Below are positions 50,494-59,711 of a stretch of DNA of 64,000 nt, piece by piece; position 1 is the first letter of the stretch, and every line of letters begins with the position of its first letter. This DNA comes from Kribbella sp. VKM Ac-2568. GTDB taxonomy: Bacteria > Actinomycetota > Actinomycetes > Propionibacteriales > Kribbellaceae. The notes under the pieces are model-generated. The model searched no databases, was not told where the DNA came from, and worked only from the letters and a program-made list of their open reading frames with translations. Location of the stretch: positions 1 to 64,000 of the forward strand of contig NZ_SLVF01000022.1 of the NCBI RefSeq assembly GCF_004345365.1. The letters are read 5' to 3'. A program made the position numbers and the translations under genes.

Positions 50494-52031
50494 AGGTCAT
50501 TCCCGGCGTAGGAGAGGTTGAAGCTCTTGTTGGTGAGGGGAAAGTCGGGGACGATCGTGTCGGCCAACGCGACCGGCAACGCCGGCCAGTTGAAGAACGA
50601 GGGGTCGACGATCTTCAGTCTGGACACCGTGCCGTCAGGGGCCATTTCGACGCGATGGGCGATGGTGCCGCGCCATCCTTCGACGAGGCCGAGCCCCGAG
50701 ATGCGTCCGGCCTGAAGCCAGGTCGGCTTGGGTGTGTCCGCACTCGTGGGTGGCTGAGTGCGGAGGAGTTCGATGATCAGCGACACGGAGGCCTGTACTT
50801 CGTCGGCGCGGGTGAGGAAGCGGGCGAGGACGTCGCCGTCGCTGTGGTTGGGGACATCAGCAGCCGTGGTGGCCAGGGTGATGGGATGGTCCAGGCGGGC
50901 GTCTTGCCGGAGTCCGCTCGCGCGGGCGACATAGCCAAGGGTGCCGATGTCATGGGCTTGTTCCGCGCTCAGGACGGCGGTACCGGTCATCCGGTCCAGG
51001 ACGACGCTGTTCTCGAGGGCGATGTCGACGACCTGCTGGATGTCGGCGGCGATGGCTGACAATTGAGCCGGATCGGGCAACGCCAGGAGGTGGACTCCGC
51101 CGGGCACGATCGCGCCGCGGAGCAGCCGGTGGCCGGTGACTTGCTTGTTGAGACGCAGCAACTGCTCGCGTATCCGCAATGCGTGAGCGTTGATGATGCC
51201 GTAACCGACATCGTTGCAGAGGGCCCCGATATCGGCGATGTGGTTGTAGAGCCGCTCCAGCTCGAGTAGTACCGAACGCAGAATGGACGCGGGACCCGAG
51301 ACCGGCCAGTCGCGTGCTTCTTCGATGGCAAGACAGTAGGCCAGCGCGTGGCCGACTGCGGTGTCGCCCGAGATTCGCTCGGCGAGTGGCAGCACGTCGG
51401 CCGGCAGCCGGCCCTCGGCGAGCTTCTCGATGCCCTTGTGGGTGAACCACAGACGAGCCTTGAGTTTGAGGATGGTCTCGCCGACGACGGAGAAGCGGAA
51501 GTGGCCTGGTTCGATCAATCCGGCGTGGATCGGGCCGACCGGTATCTCATACACACCGGGTCCGGCGACGGTCAGGAACGGGTACGGCTCGTCAGGTGAA
51601 CCGAACGCGGGAGCCGCGCCGGCGTCGTGGCGCATCGGGTGCCATTCGGTCGGCCAGTGCTGGTGCAGCACCAGCCGTTGCGGCAGGGGATGGTTCAGTA
51701 CTTCGATGCCGTACAGGTCGGACAGTTCGCGTTCGAACCGTCCAGCTGGGAACGACAACCCGGCCAGGCTGGGGATCTGTGGTCTCGCGTGGTTCGTGCT
51801 CAAGATCAGCTCGACACGTCGGTCGGGTTGGCCGGCCGTGAACAGGTAGACGACGCGAAAGCTGTCGAGGTCGTCGTGAGCGGCAATCAGTGCCAGTCGG
51901 TGGCCATCGGCCAGCAGGGCGCCGGCCCGGTCCAGAAGGTCGGCCGCGGTGACGGGTATTTGTCGCCGGTTGGGGTAGGAGCGTTGGTCCGCCAACTGGC
52001 GTGGGCGCGGAGTCCTGCCGACCTGAGTCAT
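50490..52031 (-). CDS. hycE: HycE/NuoCD-like large subunit lacking Ni-Fe cysteines
   Basis: 513 residues: NuoC-like domain (about 30-170) fused to a NuoD/NiFe-large-subunit-like domain (about 180-513). Where hydrogenases have CGIC the sequence reads ERISGDTAVGHA (218-229), and where they have DPCxxC it reads DPSFFNW (476-482). Only two Cys remain (about 233 and 272), in neither motif. So it cannot bind a Ni-Fe centre, and is a quinone- or ferredoxin-type subunit rather than a hydrogenase. Equivalent to M. tuberculosis Rv0087 by order and similarity. ATG overlaps the upstream stop (ATGA). Confidence 0.92.
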   Translation of the reverse strand: MTQVGRTPRPRQLADQRSYPNRRQIPVTAADLLDRAGALLADGHRLALIAAHDDLDSFRVVYLFTAGQPDRRVELILSTNHARPQIPSLAGLSFPAGRFERELSDLYGIEVLNHPLPQRLVLHQHWPTEWHPMRHDAGAAPAFGSPDEPYPFLTVAGPGVYEIPVGPIHAGLIEPGHFRFSVVGETILKLKARLWFTHKGIEKLAEGRLPADVLPLAERISGDTAVGHALAYCLAIEEARDWPVSGPASILRSVLLELERLYNHIADIGALCNDVGYGIINAHALRIREQLLRLNKQVTGHRLLRGAIVPGGVHLLALPDPAQLSAIAADIQQVVDIALENSVVLDRMTGTAVLSAEQAHDIGTLGYVARASGLRQDARLDHPITLATTAADVPNHSDGDVLARFLTRADEVQASVSLIIELLRTQPPTSADTPKPTWLQAGRISGLGLVEGWRGTIAHRVEMAPDGTVSRLKIVDPSFFNWPALPVALADTIVPDFPLTNKSFNLSYAGNDL

Positions 52032-53545
52032 GGAGTTCCCGCAATCAGACTGGCGCTGTGCAGCAGCGGGCCCAACGGCCAGTCGACGATGCCTAGCATC
52101 GCGACGACACCGAGTCCAGCGATGATCGGGGCCGCAGTGGCGAACGGCAGTGCCGCAAGGGTGCGAACGGTTGGACGCGGCTGCGTGGCGGGTTCGCCGA
52201 ACAACATTCCGCTGGCTTTGACCGCGATAGCGACGAACACCATGAGCAAGAGGACGAGCATCACAGCCATCGCCCAGCCGAGCCCCGCGGTCAATCCGGC
52301 CCGTACGAGCCCGACTTCGCTGAAGAACAAGCTGAAGGGCGGCAATCCGAGTAGGGCGGCGAGACCCAGTGCGAAGGCGCCGCCCAGCACTGGCGCCCGA
52401 GTGAGCAGGCCGCGCACCTCGGCGATCGACGTGGTTCCGGTCCGGGACAGGATCTCGCCCGCGCCACAGAACAGCGTTGCTTTGCTGATGCCGTGTCCGA
52501 CTATGTGCAGCAGGGCCGCTGCGATCGCGAGGCGTGTTCCGATGGCTACGCCGATGATCACCAGCGCCATGTGCTCGATGCTGGAGTAGGCCAGGAGACG
52601 CTTGTAGTCCCGTTGGGTGATGAGCAGAGATGCGGCCAGCAGTAGGGACGCGAGCGCGATGGTCAGCAGTAGGGCCCGGACGAACTCCGGACTGATGCTG
52701 GCGATGGCGATGACGCGGTACCGCAGCAGCGCGTAGACCGCGACCGGGAGCAGCACGCCGGACATCAGCGCGGATACGGGTGCGGGCGCTTGGCTGTGCG
52801 CGTCGGGGAGCCAGCTGTGCAAGGGCACCAGGCCAGCTTTGGTGCCGAAGCCGAGCACGAGCAGCGCGAATGCCAGTCTCATCACGCCGGGATCGAGATC
52901 TTCGGCGTGGGCGGAGAGTTGGGTCCAGTCGAGGCTGCCGTGTTCGGCGACGCCGGCCTGCTGGGCGGCATAGTGGACCAGCACCGTACCGAGGTAGGCC
53001 AAGGCGATGCCGACAGAGCAGATGATGACGTACTTCCAGGTTGCTTCCAGTGCAGCGCGGGTGCGGCGGTGCCCGACGAGGAATGCGGTCACGATGGTGG
53101 TCGCCTCGATGGCGGCCCATAGCAGGCCGAGGTTGTTCGCAAGCACGGCGAGCACCATCGCCGCCAGGAACAACGGCACCAGGACGCTGTAGAGGTGTGC
53201 CCCGGTATCGTCGATGTGTCCGCGTTCGAGTTCGCCCTCGAGGTGGCCGAGGCCGGCGCAGGTGGCGATGATTCCGACGGCGCCGATGACGATCAGCATC
53301 AGGGCGGTGAGCGCGTCGACGCGCAACCAGTTGCCGATGGTCAGGGCGGTGCCGTCAACAGTCCGGGTAGCGGCTGTGATGCCGGTGGCCAGGATGATCC
53401 CGGCCGCGCCGATGGTGACGAGTCCGGTTGCCAGGCGCCACCGTAGTACTGCGGCCGTCGCCGCGGCGGCCAACGGCGCAAGGAGTGGAGCAACGACCAG
53501 TACGGCGTCGGCCGCGCCGCTCCCGGTGGTGAGGGCGGGGATCAT
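52028..53545 (-). CDS. hycQ: HycQ/HyfF-like proton-pump-type membrane subunit
   Basis: 505 residues, about 14 helices of the NuoL/M/N (MrpD-like) antiporter family. Key motif FGTKAGLVPLHSWLPDAHSQAPAPVSALMSGVLL (about 225-258) with the conserved Lys, and LLHIVGHGISKATLFCGAG. Such subunits move protons (or Na+) in complex I and related enzymes. Equivalent to Rv0086 (hycQ). 34 bp after the HycP-like gene. Confidence 0.92.
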   Translation of the reverse strand: MIPALTTGSGAADAVLVVAPLLAPLAAAATAAVLRWRLATGLVTIGAAGIILATGITAATRTVDGTALTIGNWLRVDALTALMLIVIGAVGIIATCAGLGHLEGELERGHIDDTGAHLYSVLVPLFLAAMVLAVLANNLGLLWAAIEATTIVTAFLVGHRRTRAALEATWKYVIICSVGIALAYLGTVLVHYAAQQAGVAEHGSLDWTQLSAHAEDLDPGVMRLAFALLVLGFGTKAGLVPLHSWLPDAHSQAPAPVSALMSGVLLPVAVYALLRYRVIAIASISPEFVRALLLTIALASLLLAASLLITQRDYKRLLAYSSIEHMALVIIGVAIGTRLAIAAALLHIVGHGISKATLFCGAGEILSRTGTTSIAEVRGLLTRAPVLGGAFALGLAALLGLPPFSLFFSEVGLVRAGLTAGLGWAMAVMLVLLLMVFVAIAVKASGMLFGEPATQPRPTVRTLAALPFATAAPIIAGLGVVAMLGIVDWPLGPLLHSASLIAGTP

Positions 53546-53579
53546 CGGGGTCTCGTCTCGTTCATGGTCTGGTCCATGC

Positions 53580-54239
53580 TCAGTCGTGGAGGTCGCGTAG
53601 TTCGTCGATGTCGGTGCCGCCGAAGGTCAGCCGCACTCGGGCGGCGAGGACTTGCAGAACGAGCACGATCAGCAGTACGTCAAGAGACACGGCCAGCTCG
53701 ACCACGCCGGGGACCCCACCGGTGAGGAGGAATGCAGTGGTCGCGATTCCGTTGTCCAGCAGCAGGAATCCGACGATCTGTGACAACGCCCGGCGCCGCG
53801 TCACCAGGACGAAGAAGCCGATCAGCACCATTGCGAAGCCCACCGGCACTGCCTGGGTCTCGATCGACGGTGCCAGCCGGACCAGTGGGCGGCTGATGCC
53901 GTAGGCAACGAGGGTGAGTACAGCCGCGGTGAGGATCGAGGCGGTGACGTTGATGAGCGGTTCGGTCTCGCGCGCTTCGGCGCTGTCACGCAGTACCCGG
54001 CGGAGGATTCCGGGAATGAGCAGCGCTTTGAGCGCGACAACCTCAGCTGCGACGACGACAAGTTCGATGCTGTCGCGCTCGATCGCGAGCAGCAACGCGA
54101 CGACGGCCATCAGTGTGCCTTGGACGATGAGGAGCCGAACGATGGCCGACAACTCGCGCCGCCAGAGAACCAGCACAGAGGACAGCAGCAAACCACCCAC
54201 AGCCAGGTACAGCAGCTGCACGTACAAGCCGTTGCTCAT
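53580..54239 (-). CDS. hycP: HycP/HyfE-like membrane subunit
   Basis: 219 residues with six or so helices; includes NuoK-like pattern near the middle (IELVVVAAEVVALKALLIPGILRR) with conserved Glu and Lys. ATG 54239 follows AAAGGAGA by 8 nt; the frame upstream is not coding. Equivalent to Rv0085. 25 bp after the HycD-like gene. Confidence 0.88.
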   Translation of the reverse strand: MSNGLYVQLLYLAVGGLLLSSVLVLWRRELSAIVRLLIVQGTLMAVVALLLAIERDSIELVVVAAEVVALKALLIPGILRRVLRDSAEARETEPLINVTASILTAAVLTLVAYGISRPLVRLAPSIETQAVPVGFAMVLIGFFVLVTRRRALSQIVGFLLLDNGIATTAFLLTGGVPGVVELAVSLDVLLIVLVLQVLAARVRLTFGGTDIDELRDLHD

Positions 54240-54264
54240 CGGAGCAGTCTCCTTTCGGCGCTCA

Positions 54265-55212
54265 TCAGGCGAGGAAGAACGACGAAGACACGGCCAGGAC
54301 GCCGAACAGGAACGACCCGGCAAGCAATTCCGGGACACGGAAGAGGCGCAGCTTTGCCATGAACACCTCTGCCGTGGCGAGCGCGACAGCAAGGATGGCC
54401 ACCTTGCCGACGAACACAGCCGCCCCGATCCCCAGTGCCGACGGTGAGGCGCTGGTCGCCACGCCCCAGGGTAGGAACAGGTTGGCCCAGAGTCCGAGGA
54501 GAACGGTCAGCCGCAGTGCGGCTGCGAGCTCGATCGTGGCCAGGTCGCGTCCGGAGTACTCCAGAACCATCGCCTCGTGGATCATGGTCAGCTCCAGGTG
54601 CGTGGACGGGTTGTCCACCGGAAGTCGGCCGGCCTCTGCGACAACGACGACCGCGAGGGCGACCGCGGCGAGCACACTCGCCGGCGAGAGGACCTGGGCG
54701 GGGTTGTCCTGGATGCGGTCGACGATCGCAGCAAGATTGGATGAATCGACCCTCGCTGACAGAGCGAAGCCGACGAGCAGAATCGTCGGTTCCGCCAGTG
54801 CCGCGACGGTGATCTCCCGGCTGGCGCCCATGCCGCCGAAGGCCGTTCCGGTGTCCAGACCGGCCAGGGCGAGTGCGACGGTGCCGAGCAGAAGCAAGGC
54901 GACAACGGCGAACAGGTCTGCGACTCGATCCAGCGGTGACGCGGTGCTGATGAATGGTCCGACTGCGGCGATTACCAGCGTCGAGGCCAGCAGGACCACC
55001 GGCGCGGCGGTGAACACCCAGCTCGAGCCCTCTGGGCTGATTGCCTCCTTGGCGAGTTGCTTGCGCAGATCCCGCCACGGCTGCCCGATGCCTGCGCCGG
55101 CACGGCCCTCCAAGCGGGCCCTGACCTGCCGCATCACGCCAACGACGTACGGCGCGACCGCGATCAGCAGGACCACCTGGAGCAGCACACCGGCCATTGC
55201 GCCCGGGGTCAT
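54265..55212 (-). CDS. hycD: HycD/NuoH-like membrane subunit
   Basis: 315 residues, about eight helices. Contains the NuoH/HycD pattern PWRDLRKQLAKEAISPEGSSW (about 45-65) and the loop EAGRLPVDNPSTHLELTMIHEAMVLEYSGRDL (about 190-222), which joins membrane and soluble arms near the quinone site in complex I. ATG 55212 overlaps the HyfB-like stop. Equivalent to Rv0084. Confidence 0.92.
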   Translation of the reverse strand: MTPGAMAGVLLQVVLLIAVAPYVVGVMRQVRARLEGRAGAGIGQPWRDLRKQLAKEAISPEGSSWVFTAAPVVLLASTLVIAAVGPFISTASPLDRVADLFAVVALLLLGTVALALAGLDTGTAFGGMGASREITVAALAEPTILLVGFALSARVDSSNLAAIVDRIQDNPAQVLSPASVLAAVALAVVVVAEAGRLPVDNPSTHLELTMIHEAMVLEYSGRDLATIELAAALRLTVLLGLWANLFLPWGVATSASPSALGIGAAVFVGKVAILAVALATAEVFMAKLRLFRVPELLAGSFLFGVLAVSSSFFLA

Positions 55213-57269
55213 GACGTCACCCCCACAACGACCAGCACGATGATGAGTCCCACCAGCCCGAACGCGAGGTACCGGTGCACGCTGCCGTTCTGCATTCGGC
55301 CGGCCAGGCGACCCCAACCGGTCGCTGCGCCGAGTAGCGGCGGATACAACGCAACTTCGACGCGATCGGCGACCTTCTGGCGGTACTGGACACTCTCGAT
55401 CAGGTATCGCGACTCGGCATGGTGCGTGACGTCGATGTCCTGCTCCGGTGCGAGGACGTCGTCGAAGACTCGCGTCAGCGGTTCGGCGAAGGACGTCGCT
55501 GTGTACTCCATCCGGGGATCGAGCCGCGTGCCGCCGCAGCCCCACACCAGTGCTTTGCGACGCGGCAGCCCGCGACCGGCGATACGGAGCGTCACGACGA
55601 TCACAAGTGCCGCAGCGAACAGCCCGCAGAGGATCAGTAGCGGCGACATCGAACCCGCGATCCTGGTCAGCTGCAAGGTCACTCCGCCCTGCAACGGTGC
55701 GCCGTCGCAAACCGTCGGGAAGGTGGCCGCGACCCTGTTGAGGGTCGGTCCCACAATGGCGGGGACGATCGCGAGCGCGGCACAACCGGTGGCGGCCAGC
55801 GCCATCGCCGCGCGCATGGAGACCGGGCTCTCGATGGCGTTGCCGGCGGCCATCGAGCGAGGTCGGGCGAGGAATCCGACCCCGAACGCCTTCACGAACG
55901 TCGCGACCCCCAAGCCGGCAGTCAAGGCGACGACGCCGACCGCCAGTGGCATCGCCACGGCGATCAGGACGGACGGCGATCCGGCTGCGGGCAGGCTGTG
56001 GATGAGGCCTTGCAGCAATAGCCACTCCGATACGAACCCGTTCCCTGGTGGCAGTGCGGCCGCGGCCAGTGCACCGACACCGAACAGCGCAGTGGTGATC
56101 GGCATTCTCGACACCAGGCCACCGAGGCTGTCGAGATTGCGCAACCCGGTCGAGCGCAGTACGGACCCGGCACCGAGAAAGAGCAACGTCTTGAATCCGG
56201 TGTGGTTGATCGCGTGCAGCACTGATGCTGCCAGCAACAGTGTCGCCAGCGGCCGATCACCGTCGGCCGCGAAGATCCCGGCGGCTCCGACGCCCATGAA
56301 GATCAGGCCCATGTTCTCGGTGGTCGAGTAACCGAGCAGCCGCTTCAGATCTACCGCGACGCTCGCCTGCAGTACGCCGTACAGGGCCGACACGGCGCCG
56401 GCGGCGAGAACGAGCACCCACCACCAGCGCTGTCCACCACCGAGCAGATCGAAACCGACCCGCAGGATCCCGTAGAGGCCGAGCGTCACCATTGCCGCTG
56501 ACATCAGCGCCGAGACGTGACTTGGAGCTTCCGGGTGCGCCCTGGGCAGCCAGACATGCAGCGGCACGATCCCGGCCTTGGAACCGAATCCGACCAAGGC
56601 CAGCAGGAAGATCAGCGACCGCAGCGTGGTCGGCAGTTCGGCCGCACCCACCCGCAGTGCGGCGAATGAATCGCCGCCGACCTGGGAAGAGAACAACACC
56701 AGGGCGAGGAGGATCGCGACGAAGCCCGCGTGGGTCATGGACGCGTACCACGCGGCGGCGGTGCGCACCTGCGGGCGGGCGCGGTGCTCAGCCAGCACCA
56801 GCACCAGCGAGGTGAGCGCCATCAGCTCCCACAACACCAGGAACGTGGTGACGTTGCCCGCGATCGGAACCCAGACCATCGTCGTCACGAAGAGCGGTAG
56901 AACTGCTTGAACTGTCCTGGACCCTGCCCCGGATCCAGGACCATGGTCGAGCGGCGAGCCCGGGCTTGTGTACCCGATGCTGTAGATCCCGGCGATAACC
57001 GCGACCGCACCGACCAGGGCCACGAACACTCCCGAGAGAGCATCGCCCGCCACTGCCGCAGTGCCCAGTGGCAGCAGACCGGGGACCGTTGCTGAGTATG
57101 TCTGACCGTCCACCAGCGCGATGCCGGCCAGCAAGCCGCCGGCGCCACAAACGCTGGTCGACACACCAGCCACGACTGCACGAACCCGGGGACCGGTCAG
57201 GGCCGCGCCGACAGCTCCGGCCAGGGCGAAAACGGTGCCGCCCAGCAGGGCCTGTGCAACCAGGTTCAT
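55209..57269 (-). CDS. HyfB/NuoL-like proton-pump-type membrane subunit
   Basis: 686 residues, about 16 helices. Motifs FGSKAGIVPLHVWLPRAHPEAPSHVSALMSAAMV (about 235-268) and LLHAINHTGFKTLLFLGAGSVL (about 350-370), as in NuoL/M-type subunits. Equivalent to Rv0083. Second antiporter-type subunit of the complex; C-terminal about 170 residues contain a long extension typical of HyfB. ATG 57269 overlaps the NuoB-like stop. Confidence 0.92.
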   Translation of the reverse strand: MNLVAQALLGGTVFALAGAVGAALTGPRVRAVVAGVSTSVCGAGGLLAGIALVDGQTYSATVPGLLPLGTAAVAGDALSGVFVALVGAVAVIAGIYSIGYTSPGSPLDHGPGSGAGSRTVQAVLPLFVTTMVWVPIAGNVTTFLVLWELMALTSLVLVLAEHRARPQVRTAAAWYASMTHAGFVAILLALVLFSSQVGGDSFAALRVGAAELPTTLRSLIFLLALVGFGSKAGIVPLHVWLPRAHPEAPSHVSALMSAAMVTLGLYGILRVGFDLLGGGQRWWWVLVLAAGAVSALYGVLQASVAVDLKRLLGYSTTENMGLIFMGVGAAGIFAADGDRPLATLLLAASVLHAINHTGFKTLLFLGAGSVLRSTGLRNLDSLGGLVSRMPITTALFGVGALAAAALPPGNGFVSEWLLLQGLIHSLPAAGSPSVLIAVAMPLAVGVVALTAGLGVATFVKAFGVGFLARPRSMAAGNAIESPVSMRAAMALAATGCAALAIVPAIVGPTLNRVAATFPTVCDGAPLQGGVTLQLTRIAGSMSPLLILCGLFAAALVIVVTLRIAGRGLPRRKALVWGCGGTRLDPRMEYTATSFAEPLTRVFDDVLAPEQDIDVTHHAESRYLIESVQYRQKVADRVEVALYPPLLGAATGWGRLAGRMQNGSVHRYLAFGLVGLIIVLVVVGVTS

Positions 57270-57748
57270 CTACCGGTCAGATCCCGCAACGCAGCGACGA
57301 TCACGTCCGGCTCCGGTGGGCAGCCGCGGATCTCGACGTCCACGGGCACGATGTCACCGACTGTTCCGACGACTCCGTAACCCCCCGCGAACACACCGCA
57401 GTTGTGGGCGCAGTCACCGACGGCGACGACCCGCTTGGGTGCCGGCGTCGCCTCGAACGCCTTGCGCAGAGGGTCCTCCATATTGCGTGTCACCGGACCG
57501 GTCACCAGCAGCACGTCCGCGTGCCGTGGGGATGCGACGAGCCGGGCGCCGTAGCGTTCGGCGTCATACACCGGGCCGAACGCCGAGGCGATCTCCAGTT
57601 CGCAACCGTTGCAGGACCCGGCATCGACGTGGCGTATCTGCACAGAGCCGCGCAGTACGCCGGGATCAGCGGCCTGGTCTGAGGCGCGAGCCGGAGCCGG
57701 CTGGGCGACCCGGCCGGTCGTGAGGATCTTGCGGAACAGGCTTCTCAC
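57266..57748 (-). CDS. NuoB/hydrogenase-small-subunit-like Fe-S protein
   Basis: 160 residues. Retains the four ligands of a proximal [4Fe-4S] cluster: CNGCE (Cys46, Cys49), GDC (Cys113) and RGCPPEP (Cys143); an extra Cys117 follows in DCAHNCG. So the electron-delivery subunit is intact although the large subunit lacks the metal site. Equivalent to Rv0082. Overlaps the ArsR gene end by 4 nt. Confidence 0.92.
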   Translation of the reverse strand: MRSLFRKILTTGRVAQPAPARASDQAADPGVLRGSVQIRHVDAGSCNGCELEIASAFGPVYDAERYGARLVASPRHADVLLVTGPVTRNMEDPLRKAFEATPAPKRVVAVGDCAHNCGVFAGGYGVVGTVGDIVPVDVEIRGCPPEPDVIVAALRDLTGR

Positions 57749-58113
57749 TTCGAGCCGCGCAGAACCCGTGCCCGACCCATTGCCTGGGCGTCCGCCTTCA
57801 GGCCGTCGAGCAGTTCGGTCCGGTCGGTCAGCACACTGGTGAGGATCACCCTCGCGACCGCCAACAGCTCGGCGACGTGTGGGCTGGTCAGCGAGTAATA
57901 GACCGCCGAGCCCTCTTTGCGGGTCGTGACCAGCCCAGCGCGCCGCAGTACGGCCAACTGCTGGGACAGGTTCGACGCTTCGAGCCCGACCTCCGGGAGG
58001 ATCTCTCCCACCGACATCTCACGCTCGCTCAACAGCTCCAGAACTCGGATGCGGGCGGGATGCCCGAGGGTCTTGAAGAACTCGGCCTTCAGTTGATGCA
58101 GCGGTGTGGTCAC
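57745..58113 (-). CDS. ArsR-family regulator of the hyc-like operon (Rv0081-like)
   Basis: 122 residues: winged helix (about 8-85; LKAEFFKTLGHPARIRVLELLSE, VGLEASNLSQQLAVLRRAGLV) and a C-terminal helix ELLAVARVILTSVL. Very close in pattern to M. tuberculosis Rv0081, the hypoxia-hub regulator at the head of the same operon. No obvious metal-binding Cys pair, as in Rv0081. GTG 58113 is preferred for its GGAGGAGAA site. Heads the operon with a 4-nt overlap to the next gene. Confidence 0.9.
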   Translation of the reverse strand: MTTPLHQLKAEFFKTLGHPARIRVLELLSEREMSVGEILPEVGLEASNLSQQLAVLRRAGLVTTRKEGSAVYYSLTSPHVAELLAVARVILTSVLTDRTELLDGLKADAQAMGRARVLRGSK

Positions 58114-58240
58114 TTCTCCTCCTTCCATCACGCACCTCTCCGCCGCGGTCCGGATGATCGTCTCCGGCAGACGACCGTGACGGATCTCATCGTCAGGGAC
58201 AGGCACACGTCTTCACAGCATGCACGATGGATGGCATCAT

Positions 58241-58254
58241 GAATTGAAGAATTC
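58241..58254. promoter_or_regulatory. inverted repeat upstream of the ArsR/hyc operon
   Basis: GAATT-GAAG-AATTC in an A+T-rich patch of about 220 bp without a gene (58114-58333); probable autoregulatory site of the ArsR-type protein, which may also affect the divergent small genes. No convincing DosR box was found. Confidence 0.45.
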
Positions 58255-58333
58255 TGCAAGTCTTGTCATATAGTCGCACCAGCGGTCAGTTTCGGCCGAG
58301 ATCAGCAGCAACCTGCGAGGAGTGGGGAACCCG

Positions 58334-58528
58334 ATGAGCTCGTTCGCTGACGAACTGCTGCAGAGGATCGCCGGCGCCCGGCAAGCCTTGTCGAACGCAA
58401 AAGGTGCCGGTGAGCTCGACGCCGAGCGGGTCTACGCCGGAGAACTCGACAGCCTGCTTCGACTGGCGATGGAGAACGGCGTCACCGTCCCACCAGAGCC
58501 TGCTCACCACCCACAGGACTTGAGCTGA
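58334..58528 (+). CDS. small hypothetical protein
   Basis: 64 residues, acidic, helical (SSFADELLQRIAGARQALSNAKGAGELDAERVYAGELDSLLRLAMENG), no membrane segment. ATG 58334 with GAGGAG 11 nt upstream. Divergent from the hyc-like operon and therefore possibly sharing its regulation. No family recognised. Confidence 0.6.
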   Translation: MSSFADELLQRIAGARQALSNAKGAGELDAERVYAGELDSLLRLAMENGVTVPPEPAHHPQDLS

Positions 58529-58583
58529 TCTGCACCACAGTGAATCGCCGTCCGCCCCGCACGACGACGCATGGAAGGCAACG

Positions 58584-58769
58584 ATGCGCTACGTAGTGAC
58601 CCATTACAGGCCAGGGCAGGACGCCACTGAATCCACCGTGACCGACGCGGCCGGCGTCTCCGAACTGGTCCGCCAAGCGGCTCGGACGGGCAGCCGTGTG
58701 CACGTCAGACCCGTGCCCGAAGGAGAACAGGCAACGCCCGCATCAGGATCGGACGCCTCAACGCCCTGA
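58584..58769 (+). CDS. small hypothetical protein
   Basis: 61 residues, beginning MRYVVTHYRPGQDATESTVTDAAGVSELV and ending in a short acidic tail. GGAAGG lies 5 nt before ATG 58584. Convergent with and overlapping the last 12 nt of the HD-domain gene. No family recognised. Confidence 0.55.
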   Translation: MRYVVTHYRPGQDATESTVTDAAGVSELVRQAARTGSRVHVRPVPEGEQATPASGSDASTP

Positions 58770-59414
58770 GGACCCCGCGGGCGGCACAACCGGCGGACTT
58801 TTCGTCGCCTTCCGCTCCAGTGGGTTCGCTGCGATCCTGGCGGCGAGATCGTTGCGCATCGCGGCGGCGGCCGAGCTGTCCGGTTTGCGTCTCGCCTGGT
58901 CCTGGAAACACCGGACGAACTCGTCGGCCAGGCTCAGCCGCGGATACCGCTCCAGCACCTCGGTCCGGAAGCTGACAGGGAAGTCGTCGAGGTTGCGCCC
59001 CGCGATGTCGACAGCTGTGGACCTGGCCAGCAGGAAACCTTCCGGGTCCTCGCCTGGATCCACCTCGGCCCACATGTGCCGGGCGATCACCTCCGACAGA
59101 CGCGCGCGTCGCTGGACCGGCCACCCGGCGCCCGCTGCGAATACCCACGCCACGCTGCCGCCGGCCACTTCGAACGGCACCATGTGGTTGTCGAACTCGT
59201 CGACCAGCCCGAGGTCATGCAGCAGCGACGCGACGAAGAGCAGTTCGGGATCGAAGGTGACACCGCGCGCCGTCCCGAAGGCTGCCGCCCACACGTACGC
59301 CCGGATCGAGTGGTTCAGCAGCGCGGGCGAACAGTAGGTCGTCGCCACGTCGACAGAGTTCACACACACCGGACTGTCGGGAAGCACAATCTCGGCCAGG
59401 CGCATGGATCGCAT
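58758..59414 (-). CDS. HD-domain phosphohydrolase-like protein
   Basis: 218 residues. LLNHSIRAYVWAAAF supplies the first His and LLFVASLLHDLGLVDEFDN the HD pair of the metal-dependent HD superfamily. Similar proteins hydrolyse nucleotides or cyanamide-like substrates, but the identity is not clear. ATG 59414 (second ATG 59405) has a weak ribosome site. Confidence 0.72.
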   Translation of the reverse strand: MRSMRLAEIVLPDSPVCVNSVDVATTYCSPALLNHSIRAYVWAAAFGTARGVTFDPELLFVASLLHDLGLVDEFDNHMVPFEVAGGSVAWVFAAGAGWPVQRRARLSEVIARHMWAEVDPGEDPEGFLLARSTAVDIAGRNLDDFPVSFRTEVLERYPRLSLADEFVRCFQDQARRKPDSSAAAAMRNDLAARIAANPLERKATKSPPVVPPAGSSGR

Positions 59415-59466
59415 CACCGCAGCACACCCGCCGCGGTGGACCACGGGCCGTGACCGACCGAGTAGT

Positions 59467-59655
59467 TCACGACTCCCCGCCGAGCGCATCGAGCAGGCGG
59501 TCCCGGCTCAGGCCGAGTTCGAACAGCAACTCGGCGTCCGTGGCGTTGTCCGGGTTGATCCGATCGGGCAGTCGGCCGGCCACCGACTCGGCGATGTCGG
59601 GACCGAACGCACGGCGAATGACTCCGAGCGCCTCAGACTTCGTGTAAACGGCCAT
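59467..59655 (-). CDS. small hypothetical protein
   Basis: 62 residues: MAVYTKSEALGVIRRAFGPDIAESVAGRLPDRINPDNATDAELLFELGLSRDRLLDALGG, helical. GAAAGGAAGG 5 nt before ATG 59655 is a strong site, so the gene is probably real. Families of this kind are known as actinobacterial hypothetical proteins next to HD-domain genes; no function is known to me. Confidence 0.6.
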   Translation of the reverse strand: MAVYTKSEALGVIRRAFGPDIAESVAGRLPDRINPDNATDAELLFELGLSRDRLLDALGGES

Positions 59656-59711
59656 GATTGCCTTCCTTTCAAGAGGATGTTGGGTCCGAGGTGAGGGGGC
59701 GCGCTACTTGG

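Noticed and set aside
50490..52031. NiFe hydrogenase (formate hydrogenlyase-type) activity
   Set aside because: The large subunit lacks both Cys motifs that hold Ni and Fe, so a hydrogenase call is unsupported despite the hyc-like gene order.
52028..53120. Much longer HycE start upstream of 52031
   Set aside because: The upstream frame overlaps HycQ in another frame and lacks similarity to NuoC; the ATGA overlap at 52031 supports the shorter protein.
58758..58769. Gene overlap as an error in one of the two small convergent genes
   Set aside because: Both frames have good starts and family-like or protein-like composition; a 12-bp convergent overlap is plausible.
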